Positions 1-5,335 of a stretch of DNA of 8,482 bases are shown here, piece by piece; position 1 is the stretch's first letter, and each line of letters starts with the position of its first letter. The stretch is from Acidobacteriota bacterium (GTDB lineage: Bacteria; Acidobacteriota; Polarisedimenticolia; Gp22-AA2). Position numbers and translations under genes: made by a program. The notes beneath the pieces are model-generated. The model made no database searches and had not been told where the DNA came from. It saw only the letters and a list, made by a program, of their open reading frames with translations. The stretch lies in assembly GCA_027297005.1 (NCBI GenBank), contig JAPUIN010000054.1, positions 1-8,482 of the forward strand, read 5' to 3'.

Positions 1-624
1 GTGATCAGCGCATCCCCCGAGCGCTTTCTCTCGTTGCACGGAGGCCGGGCCTCGAGCAGCCCGATCAAGGGAACCCGTCCCCGCGGTGCCACCCCTGACC
101 AGGAGGGGCGCCTCGTGGAGGAGTTGCTCGGCAGTGTCAAGGACCGGGCGGAGAACATCATGATCGCCGATCTGGCCCGCAATGATCTGGGGCGCGTCTG
201 CGAGCCGGGAAGCGTGCATGTCGAGAAGCTCTGCGGTCTCGAGACGTTCGCCACGGTGCACCACCTGGTTTCGACCATCTCGGGACGACCGCGTGCAGAC
301 CAAGACCGGGTCGATCTGCTGCGGGCCCTCTTTCCGGGTGGATCGATGACAGGAGCGCCGAAGGTCAGGGCCATGGAGGTGATCGACGAACTGGAGAGAG
401 AGGAGCGGGGTATCTACTCGGGAAGCATTGGATACCTGTCTTTCGACGGGGGGATGGATCTGAACATCGTGATCCGGACGATCCTCTGCGTCGAGGGCAC
501 GGCCCATCTGCGTGTGGGTGGAGGGATTGTGGCCGATTCAGATCCGGAGGCGGAATATCGCGAGACGCTCGACAAGGCCCATGCCCTGCTCCGCGCGCTG
601 AATGTGCGGTTGCGATCCGCTTGA
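1..624 (+). CDS. pabB: aminodeoxychorismate synthase component I, C-terminal part
   Basis: This is the C-terminal catalytic part of a chorismate-binding enzyme. The family converts chorismate and glutamine-derived ammonia to 4-amino-4-deoxychorismate in cytoplasmic folate synthesis. Visible family signatures, in residues of this fragment, are PIKGT at 21-25, DLARNDLGRV at 57-66, HHLVS at 87-91, FPGGSMTGAPKVRAME at 111-126, and a C-terminal glycine-rich GGGIVADSDPEAEYRE stretch. The lysine in PIKGT (K23) is the PabB-specific residue that attacks chorismate; anthranilate synthase TrpE normally has alanine there, so I prefer PabB over TrpE. The gene is cut by the left edge: homology begins at base 1 and the GTG there is an internal valine codon. 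It ends in TGA with no PabC lyase fused. The next gene is convergent and 4 bases away, with no obvious terminator between them. Confidence 0.93.
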   Translation: MISASPERFLSLHGGRASSSPIKGTRPRGATPDQEGRLVEELLGSVKDRAENIMIADLARNDLGRVCEPGSVHVEKLCGLETFATVHHLVSTISGRPRADQDRVDLLRALFPGGSMTGAPKVRAMEVIDELEREERGIYSGSIGYLSFDGGMDLNIVIRTILCVEGTAHLRVGGGIVADSDPEAEYRETLDKAHALLRALNVRLRSA

Positions 625-628
625 GGTC

Positions 629-1447
629 TCAGAAGAAGAGGCTGATTCCGAGGGTGAGCCGGCGCTCGCCGTCGCGCGCCCATGATCCGGCGAGAGCGGT
701 ATGGGCATGTTGGCCGAACGAGCGGCTGAAGGTGGCGCGAAGCGGCTCATCGCGCAGGGGGACCTCGATTCGCCCGCGGATGCCGAACAATCTGGAGCGC
801 AGCACGAGACGGGGGTGCGCGTCGACCTTGATCCCCACGTTCAGGTCGAAGTCGTGCCGCGGGTGGCGTGGGGCCGGGGCGACAATCCCGAGTCGATCGG
901 CTCGTGGGGGAGACTTACGCCCCATCCGGAAGCGCGGGCCGCGGTTCCCCTCGATCCAGTCAATCAGGCCCCCCAGACCGAGCGATGTCCGGGCGACGTT
1001 TTCGAGATAGCGGTCCATGGTCTTGTCGAACGCCCGGGTGATCACCCTCCTGGCCTGATCGCGCCTCTGCTGCTCGGCGATCGAGTCGAGCGGCGCCCGG
1101 ACTCCATCCGCGTCGTGAGGGTGTTTCTGCTGATAGCGCAGGAACTCGTGCTCCATGCGGCTCATCAGTTCGGTTGAGAGCTTGAATCGGGTGAAGGTGC
1201 GGCGGACGTCCTGGTGCAGGGCGGGGCGTGTGGAAATGATTGCGTCGGTGTCGAAGCTGTACCCGGGGCGTTCGGCATCGGTGCGGTTCCCGTAGGACAG
1301 ATCGAACCGGCTCCAATAGTCGACCGCTGGAGGCCGCCAGGGGATGTCAGCGGCCGGCTTGGCAGCGAACAGCGCGGGGGATCCCAGAAGCCCGACGATC
1401 ACCAGGCTTGCTGCAACCGAAGCCGCTCTTCTCTCTCTCATGATCAT
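629..1447 (-). CDS. exported protein with beta-rich C-terminus, family unknown
   Basis: I do not recognise this 272-residue protein. It opens with a positively charged n-region (RERR), a hydrophobic stretch at about residues 9-29 and a possible signal peptidase I site after PALFAA, so it is probably exported. Residues 75-165 look mainly helical and charged, with an SIAEQQRRDQARR segment. Residues 198-272 alternate like beta strands and the protein ends LGISLFF; a terminal aromatic residue is typical of outer-membrane proteins. This could be a short barrel, part of an oligomeric barrel, or an outer-membrane-associated domain. The reading frame stays open upstream to 1810, but that extension has no signal peptide and would cover the promoter at 1596-1624, so I reject it. 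ATG at 1447 and ATG at 1441 are both possible. Each has a weak purine motif 7 bases upstream (GGA or AGG), and they differ by two residues. Confidence 0.7.
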   Translation of the reverse strand: MIMRERRAASVAASLVIVGLLGSPALFAAKPAADIPWRPPAVDYWSRFDLSYGNRTDAERPGYSFDTDAIISTRPALHQDVRRTFTRFKLSTELMSRMEHEFLRYQQKHPHDADGVRAPLDSIAEQQRRDQARRVITRAFDKTMDRYLENVARTSLGLGGLIDWIEGNRGPRFRMGRKSPPRADRLGIVAPAPRHPRHDFDLNVGIKVDAHPRLVLRSRLFGIRGRIEVPLRDEPLRATFSRSFGQHAHTALAGSWARDGERRLTLGISLFF

Positions 1448-1503
1448 GCCTGCATCCAGGTTTACTTCGAGGTCCCGCCCCAGAGGGTCGGTCCCCGCCC
1501 CGT

Positions 1504-1556
1504 CGCCCCCTTGAGGGGCGTGGCGCCTGTGCCTATCCACCTGCTGGATACCAGGC
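1504..1556 (-). other. leader hairpins in the 5' untranslated region
   Basis: Two small inverted repeats lie between the leftward promoter at 1596-1624 and the start at 1447. CGCCCC (1504-1509) pairs with GGGGCG (1515-1520) around a 5-base loop. TATCCA (1534-1539) pairs with TGGATA (1545-1550), and the outer GCC/GGC (1531-1533 and 1554-1556) extends the stem across a bulge. Neither is followed by a T-run in the direction of transcription, so they are not classic terminators. They would sit in a leader of about 140 bases; any regulatory role is inference. Confidence 0.35.
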
Positions 1557-1595
1557 CAGGATGCGTATTTCTGTCGAGGGAAGTTGGCATGGTCA

Positions 1596-1624
1596 AATAT
1601 ACGGACCAATCCGACTGAAGTCAA
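1596..1624 (-). promoter_or_regulatory. sigma70-type promoter for the 629-1447 gene
   Basis: On the minus strand TTGACT (1619-1624) is followed, after exactly 17 bases, by TATATT (1596-1601). Both hexamers match the sigma70 consensus at five of six positions. Transcription would start near 1590 and run left, giving a leader of about 140 bases before the ATG at 1447. Confidence 0.65.
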
Positions 1625-1659
1625 GTACAGTAAGGGTTTCCGCGGTTCCGATGCAGCCT

Positions 1660-1689
1660 CAAAAGGGTCCGTTTTCGGGCCCAAAAGGG
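1660..1689. repeat. 22-base-spaced direct repeat, possible operator
   Basis: CAAAAGGG occurs at 1660-1667 and again at 1682-1689, a 22-base period or about two helical turns. The pair lies just upstream of the rightward extended -10 and about 35-65 bases upstream of the leftward -35. This is a reasonable position for a regulator in the shared divergent region. No regulator is identified. Confidence 0.3.
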
Positions 1690-1714
1690 GGATCCCGGAT
1701 GACTGGATGCCGAA

Positions 1715-1723
1715 TGCTATAAT
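1715..1723 (+). promoter_or_regulatory. extended -10 promoter for the membrane-protein gene
   Basis: TGCTATAAT is a perfect extended -10 (TGn plus TATAAT). Nothing resembling TTGACA lies 16-18 bases upstream, but extended -10 promoters can work without a strong -35. Transcription would start near 1730, about 44 bases before the GTG at 1774. Confidence 0.5.
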
Positions 1724-1773
1724 CCGCGCCCTGCCGCGGTCGCCATGCGCCCAAGGCATCCGGGAGAGGCTAA

Positions 1774-2475
1774 GTGACGGGCCACGCGTTCCTCTTGTTC
1801 CAGCTGGCATGCTGGACGGCGATCATCCACGCCCTGATCCCGGATCATTGGCTCCCCTTCGTCCTGATGGCCCGCGCGCAAAACTGGAGTAACCGGCGCA
1901 CACTGCTGCTGGTCAGCTTCGCGGGATTCCTGCACGTGCTGGTCTCGATTGCGGTGGCGGCGATAGGGATGGGTCTCGGAGCCGGCTCGGCGCGCTATCT
2001 GGCAGAGAATTTCGGTCGCTCCCTGGAGTTTCTCGCAGGGATCCTCCTCGTAATCTTTGGTCTCGGCTACGGAATCCTGGCGCATCGACGCGAGGCGCGT
2101 GCCCACGGCCGCGATGCGGAGCCGGGCGGCAATGCGGAGGCAGGTGGACGTCCGCTGCACGCGCACGGCCATCTCCTGGGGCACTGGTTTCATCGCGCCA
2201 TCACCGGAGGCGCGCTGGTTGTGATCATCGGGATCAGTCCATGCGCCTTGCTCGTCCCGATTCTTCTCGCCGCATCGGCGCAGGGTGCGGTGCCGCTCAT
2301 CGCGGCGGGGACCGGCTTCGCCCTGTGCACGATCGGTACGATGGTCCTCGTCACCTTCTTCGCATCGCGCGGCATGAGCAGGATACAACTCCCCTTTTTC
2401 ACACGCTACGGCGATCTGATCAGCGGGTTGATGATCGCGATCGTGGGAATCGTCGTGATCTTGGAGGAGTTCTGA
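1774..2475 (+). CDS. polytopic membrane protein, NicO/UreH/DsbD-like (LysE superfamily)
   Basis: This is a 233-residue inner-membrane protein with about six hydrophobic segments: roughly residues 5-22, 43-67, 82-103, 142-165, 170-197 and 213-231. The first contains HALIPDHW (19-26), which resembles the conserved His/Asp motif of NicO-type nickel/cobalt transporters and their UreH- or TauE/SafE-annotated relatives. GISPCALLVP (153-162) lies in the fourth segment. The loop at 104-140 is rich in histidine (H104, H111, H129, H131, H133, H137, H140), as in metal-handling transporters. A metal-ion exporter or importer is therefore plausible, but the substrate is not shown; sulfite/organosulfur export or thiol redox transfer are alternatives. 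The GTG start has GGGAGAGG at 1762-1769, four bases upstream, which supports it. It appears to have its own promoter and is followed by the separate promoter of the next gene. Confidence 0.82.
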   Translation: MTGHAFLLFQLACWTAIIHALIPDHWLPFVLMARAQNWSNRRTLLLVSFAGFLHVLVSIAVAAIGMGLGAGSARYLAENFGRSLEFLAGILLVIFGLGYGILAHRREARAHGRDAEPGGNAEAGGRPLHAHGHLLGHWFHRAITGGALVVIIGISPCALLVPILLAASAQGAVPLIAAGTGFALCTIGTMVLVTFFASRGMSRIQLPFFTRYGDLISGLMIAIVGIVVILEEF

Positions 2476-2488
2476 GCGCGTGCGCGCT
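2475..2488. repeat. GC-rich inverted repeat at the end of the membrane-protein gene
   Basis: AGCGCG (2475-2480) and CGCGCT (2483-2488) form a short, very GC-rich hairpin (about five pairs if a four-base loop is left), followed by two more T bases. It could be a weak terminator for the gene ending at 2475. Its right arm touches the -35 element of the next promoter, so the two functions would compete for the same DNA. Confidence 0.3.
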
Positions 2489-2516
2489 TTACACACCATG
2501 ATGATTCTGGTATAAA
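2488..2516 (+). promoter_or_regulatory. strong sigma70-type promoter of the HTH gene
   Basis: TTTACA (2488-2493), a 17-base spacer and TATAAA (2511-2516) preceded by TGG, making an extended -10. This is the best-looking promoter in the window. Transcription would start near 2523, leaving about 58 bases before the ATG at 2581. Confidence 0.7.
2495..2511. promoter_or_regulatory. imperfect palindrome in the promoter spacer, possible operator
   Basis: ACCATGATGATTCTGGT reads nearly the same on both strands: the outer ACCA/TGGT is perfect and 12 of 17 positions agree. It fills the spacer between -35 and -10 and overlaps the first base of the -10. That is where MerR-type regulators bind, although their spacers are usually 19-20 bases and this one is 17. 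Autoregulation by the downstream HTH protein is an inference. Confidence 0.35.
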
Positions 2517-2580
2517 CCGCGCCGGTCGTCCCGATCGCGCTCGCATTGCAGGGCGCTTCAGCCCCGATTGAGGAGAGCCG

Positions 2581-3303
2581 ATGACGCTCCTGACAATCCG
2601 CGAAGCCGCGCATCTGATCGGACGTACACCCGCCACCATCCGACGCTATATCCGTTCGCGACGACTCCCCGCCGAGAAGAGCGAGGGAAAGTTTGGGAAG
2701 GAGTACAAGATCTCCCGCGATGATCTCCTGGCGCTGGGGTTATCCCCGTCCCCCATTCCATCCAGCGATCCGGTGAAGAGGAGCGAGGCGCTTCAGCCCC
2801 GGCAACAGCCAGCCGCGCCCGTCCATTCGGGGGAGGTGATGGTGCCGATTTCCGTCTACAACGAATTGCTGATGAAGCACGAGCAGATACTCGTGCAATA
2901 CGGCATGATCCGCGCTGGCGGGCAGAAGTTGCTTGAATTCAAGGTTGACTCCGAGGCCAAGACCGAAGAGCTGCAGCGGGCCCGGGAGCGCTATCAGGCC
3001 CTGCGCATCCGCGCCGCCAAGGAGATCAAGTTCCTGCGTAAGCACATGCGGCAGGCGGAGATCGAGATTGAGGAGCGCAACATCGAGATCACGCTACTTC
3101 ATGAAAAGATCAAGCGGCTCGAGAGAGCCGCGGCGGGGGCCGCTTCGTCCGACACATTCGAGGCCAAGGTCGCGGAGATTCATGGCAAGGAGCGCGCCCT
3201 GGCCGATCTCGAGCCGCCCGAATCCCCGGCTTCCAAGGCGTATCCCGCCCCGGAAAACTGGATGGATGTTTTCTCCCCCGACAAGCGGGGAGAAAATCAT
3301 TAG
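2581..3303 (+). CDS. excisionase/MerR-type helix-turn-helix protein with long coiled coil
   Basis: This 240-residue protein has three visible parts. Residues 4-52 are a winged helix-turn-helix like HTH_17/MerR (TIREAAHLIGRTPATIRRYI, then KISRDDLLAL), which normally binds DNA. Residues 53-85 are a Pro/Ser/Gln linker. Residues 88-121 (starting VPISVYNELLMKHEQ) lead into a highly charged helical region to about 185 (LQRARERYQALRIRAA and onward), a likely dimerising coiled coil. The tail to 240 is Pro-rich. There is no metal-binding cysteine set and no enzyme domain, so a dimeric DNA-binding regulator or DNA-organising protein is most likely. The ATG has GAGGAGAG just upstream. It stands alone behind its own strong promoter; the genes on either side have their own starts. 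The target is unknown, though its own promoter spacer is a candidate. Confidence 0.8.
   Translation: MTLLTIREAAHLIGRTPATIRRYIRSRRLPAEKSEGKFGKEYKISRDDLLALGLSPSPIPSSDPVKRSEALQPRQQPAAPVHSGEVMVPISVYNELLMKHEQILVQYGMIRAGGQKLLEFKVDSEAKTEELQRARERYQALRIRAAKEIKFLRKHMRQAEIEIEERNIEITLLHEKIKRLERAAAGAASSDTFEAKVAEIHGKERALADLEPPESPASKAYPAPENWMDVFSPDKRGENH
3269..3296. repeat. perfect 10-base inverted repeat at the 3' end of the HTH gene
   Basis: TTTTCTCCCC (3269-3278) and GGGGAGAAAA (3287-3296) are perfect reverse complements around an 8-base loop. ATG before and CAT after extend the stem if one base is bulged. It lies within the last codons of the HTH gene (residues about 230-239), next to its stop. The A/T arms are arranged opposite to a classic rho-independent terminator (T-run 5', A-run 3') on both strands, so it may instead protect a 3' end or bind a protein. 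Confidence 0.6.
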
Positions 3304-3509
3304 GAGCCTGTCCGCCGCGGAGATCGACGTCCGATGAGGACTCTGCCACCTGTCTGTGGATCCCGGCGATGTCGGGGGCACGGATCCTGGGCAAATCCCC
3401 CTCCGGCTGCCGGCGAACGGCGAACCGGCGCGGAGTGCGCCGGGTGATCGGCGTCGAGAGGCGTCCCGCACTCTCTCAGGATGGATTGAATCAATTCCTC
3501 TCTGGTCAT
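3300..3509 (-). CDS. possible small ORF, doubtful
   Basis: A 69-residue reading frame starts at ATG 3509 with GGCGAGGG seven bases upstream. It opens with a natural-looking helical N-terminus (MTREELIQSILRECGT), after which the composition turns Arg/Pro-rich and less convincing. A promoter-like pair lies about 45 bases upstream (3556-3583). A GTG start at 3536 is also in frame but has no ribosome-binding site. Another minus frame becomes more protein-like after about 3405 (PRIRAPDIAGIHRQVAE), so a frameshifted or decayed gene is possible. Its TAA overlaps the TAG of the convergent HTH gene by a few bases. No family is recognised and it may not be a gene. Confidence 0.28.
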   Translation of the reverse strand: MTREELIQSILRECGTPLDADHPAHSAPVRRSPAAGGGFAQDPCPRHRRDPQTGGRVLIGRRSPRRTGS

Positions 3510-3571
3510 GGCGTGACCCTCGCCGTCCTTCTCCACGGGCTACCGACTCGATTCGAATATAGGGACGATTC
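3304..3571. other. intergenic stretch without a certain gene
   Basis: These 268 bases separate the HTH gene from the envelope operon. They contain the doubtful leftward ORF above and an 11-base palindrome ATTGAATCAAT (3485-3495). I see no convincing rightward -35/-10 pair for the downstream operon, although a promoter must lie here or further upstream. No RNA gene is apparent. Confidence 0.5.
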
Positions 3572-3583
3572 GTGAGCGTTCAA
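3556..3583 (-). promoter_or_regulatory. candidate leftward promoter
   Basis: On the minus strand TTGAAC (3578-3583), a 16-base spacer and TATATT (3556-3561). It would start transcription near 3549 towards the small ORF at 3300-3509. It overlaps the ribosome-binding site and first codons of the rightward gene at 3572, so it would produce divergent overlapping control. Confidence 0.35.
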
Positions 3584-4435
3584 GCGCCAGGGACGGTGCA
3601 TACGGATATGAAATCGGATCGCCGTCGCGCAACGGCCCGTTCACTCCGGTTCGCCCTCGTCTTGGCGCTTCTGATCCAGGTCACGGGTGGTGCGACGGGC
3701 GCGGGCGAGATCACGGGCGATCATCGGTTGTTCCGCTCATTCATCGAGGATGGCGCGATCGTTCAGGTCGGCTGGCTCGAGCTGGCCGTGTCGTACACGC
3801 GCCAGGACGCGGGGCGTGACTTGCTGGCGGAGTCTATTGCCTCGTTCCGCGTCGGCGAGGAGTTCGAGGCCGGGTTCATTCTCGGGCTCCTCGATCGTCG
3901 GCGTGAGGCAGGGGATATGATTTTCGGCGCCCCGATTTCTCAGAATATCAATGGCGCAGGGCTCGCCGATCCGCGGGTGTTCGCCAAATACCGGCTCCTG
4001 CGCAGCCCGGTGGAGATGTCGGTGGGGGCGATCGCCACCCTGCCGCTCGGTGATGAGGAGAGGGGCCGGGGAGCGGGGAGTCTCAGGTACGAGGCGTTTC
4101 TCGGTCTTCGGAAACGGCTCACGCGGGTGACCTTGATCGGCAGCGCGGCCCTAAAAAGGCACGACGACTCCGAAGGTCCCGGTGCGGCCGAGGGGAACAC
4201 GACGGCACGGATTGGCATCGGCGCGATCGTGCCGCTCACCCGGATCTGGGTGCTGATCGCGGAGGCTACGTACGAAGGTGCTCCGTATGGTGACGAAGAC
4301 GACCCCGCTGTTCTGCTGCTCGGTCTAGACTGGAGGCCGACGGAGAACCTGGCGATCCGTGGCGCCGTCGCTGCAGGCCTCACCGATCCCGCGCCCGATT
4401 TGCACGCGCTGCTGTCGGCCGCCTTCAACTTCTGA
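3572..4435 (+). CDS. outer-membrane beta-barrel protein, MetA/transporter-like
   Basis: This 287-residue protein has an Arg-rich n-region (KSDRRRATARSLR), a hydrophobic segment at about 26-40 and a probable cleavage near GGATGAGE, so it should pass the inner membrane by Sec. The rest is made of short alternating amphipathic strands separated by charged or glycine-rich turns (for example GSLRYEAFLGLRKRLTRVTL) and ends in AFNF, the aromatic end of outer-membrane barrels. The LADPRVFAKYRLL segment and the following PLGDE turn resemble the phenol-degradation MetA/transporter barrel family; this is judged from memory. GTG 3572 has AGGGA six bases upstream and is chosen; ATG 3608 would give a more usual signal peptide length but lacks a good ribosome-binding site. 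The next gene follows after 20 bases, so the two are probably co-transcribed. The cargo, if any, is unknown. Confidence 0.72.
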   Translation: MSVQAPGTVHTDMKSDRRRATARSLRFALVLALLIQVTGGATGAGEITGDHRLFRSFIEDGAIVQVGWLELAVSYTRQDAGRDLLAESIASFRVGEEFEAGFILGLLDRRREAGDMIFGAPISQNINGAGLADPRVFAKYRLLRSPVEMSVGAIATLPLGDEERGRGAGSLRYEAFLGLRKRLTRVTLIGSAALKRHDDSEGPGAAEGNTTARIGIGAIVPLTRIWVLIAEATYEGAPYGDEDDPAVLLLGLDWRPTENLAIRGAVAAGLTDPAPDLHALLSAAFNF

Positions 4436-4455
4436 CACGAACGCTGGAGTCGACT

Positions 4456-5301
4456 ATGAAGCGATCTTTCCTGCCATTCCTTCTGATCCCGGCTGTCCTC
4501 GCGCTTCTCGCGTCCACTCCGGGCGCCGGGCCGGGGGACTTGACCCTGTTTGACGCGCCCCGTGGTGCATGGCTCGGCACGCTGAGGCCCGATGCGCCGG
4601 TCGTGGTGCTGGGGGAGGAGGACGGGTGGCGCCGGATACGGGTCGAAGCCTGGGTGTCGGCGTCAAGTGCGGTCGCCTCGCCATCCGGGGGGAGCACGGG
4701 ACAGGCGACGCCTCCCTCCCGCGGTCAGGATTCAGGCGGCAGCCCGACCGCCCGGCATGCATCATCCCCCGGGGCGACCATCCGCGGCGTCCTCACAGCG
4801 GACGGAAACGGCCCCGCGGGATCATCCCTGATCGTCCTGCTGGTTGCCAATCTCGAGGCGATGGATCGGGAGCACTCCCGGGCTGGAGAGGGATGCGCGG
4901 GACGTCTCGCCGGGATCGACGCCCGCATCGCGTCCCTCCGGGAGGAGGGGCGACGCGCCCTGAATTCAACCGACAACTTCCGCGAAGCAACCACGCGCAG
5001 CGATCGCGCGAAACAGGAACTGAAAGGCGCAGAAGCAGAGCGACGGGATGCTCTCAGAGCATGCCGGGAAACGGCGGAGGGGATCTTCCAGCGGCACGCC
5101 GTCGAGCGCACGATCTCCGACCATGGGGGGCGCTACGATTTCCTCGATATCCCTCCGGGTCGCTATAGGGTCATCGCCACGCGTACGGCCGAGCCGACGC
5201 TCGCCTGGTCATTGGATTGCGCCATCGAAGGGGGAGAGACGATAATTCTCGACCCCGCCGTGCACCGGTCTCCGGTGGAGCCGTTCTGGGGCCTGGACTG
5301 A
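4456..5301 (+). CDS. secreted SH3-like protein with coiled-coil-split beta-sandwich
   Basis: This 281-residue protein starts with a clear signal peptide (MKRSFLPFLLIPAVLALLAS). Residues 28-68 resemble a bacterial SH3 domain (LFDAP, VVVLGEEDGWRRIRVEAWV), a fold often used at the cell envelope. A Ser/Gly/Pro linker covers 70-106. Residues 107-132 (IRGVLTADGNGPAG) and 219-243 (GGRYDFLDIPPGRYRVIATR) look like the two halves of a carboxypeptidase-regulatory-like beta-sandwich. About 80 residues of charged helix (133-215) lie between them where the family usually has a short loop. C147 and C203 flank this helical insert and could be bridged in the periplasm. The ATG has GGAG six bases upstream. It lies 20 bases after the beta-barrel gene, which suggests a shared envelope role. 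No enzymatic motif is visible and no function is assigned. Confidence 0.72.
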   Translation: MKRSFLPFLLIPAVLALLASTPGAGPGDLTLFDAPRGAWLGTLRPDAPVVVLGEEDGWRRIRVEAWVSASSAVASPSGGSTGQATPPSRGQDSGGSPTARHASSPGATIRGVLTADGNGPAGSSLIVLLVANLEAMDREHSRAGEGCAGRLAGIDARIASLREEGRRALNSTDNFREATTRSDRAKQELKGAEAERRDALRACRETAEGIFQRHAVERTISDHGGRYDFLDIPPGRYRVIATRTAEPTLAWSLDCAIEGGETIILDPAVHRSPVEPFWGLD

Positions 5302-5335
5302 GAAGGTCTTGTGAGCGAGCCCCTGCCCCACGGCA

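Noticed and set aside
1..3. GTG as a true start codon of pabB
   Set aside because: Conserved family sequence begins immediately (SASPERFL), and the large N-terminal part of the enzyme must lie upstream of the window.
1448..1810. N-terminal extension of the 629-1447 gene
   Set aside because: The extension has no signal peptide or family features, covers the leftward promoter and overlaps the start of the divergent gene.
1717..2613. 298-codon open frame on the minus strand
   Set aside because: It is antisense to the membrane-protein gene and has a charged, repetitive composition typical of shadow frames in GC-rich DNA. The plus-strand gene has a ribosome-binding site, promoter and family motifs.
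3269..3296. Rho-independent terminator for the HTH gene
   Set aside because: No T-run follows the stem on either strand; the T-rich arm is on the wrong side.
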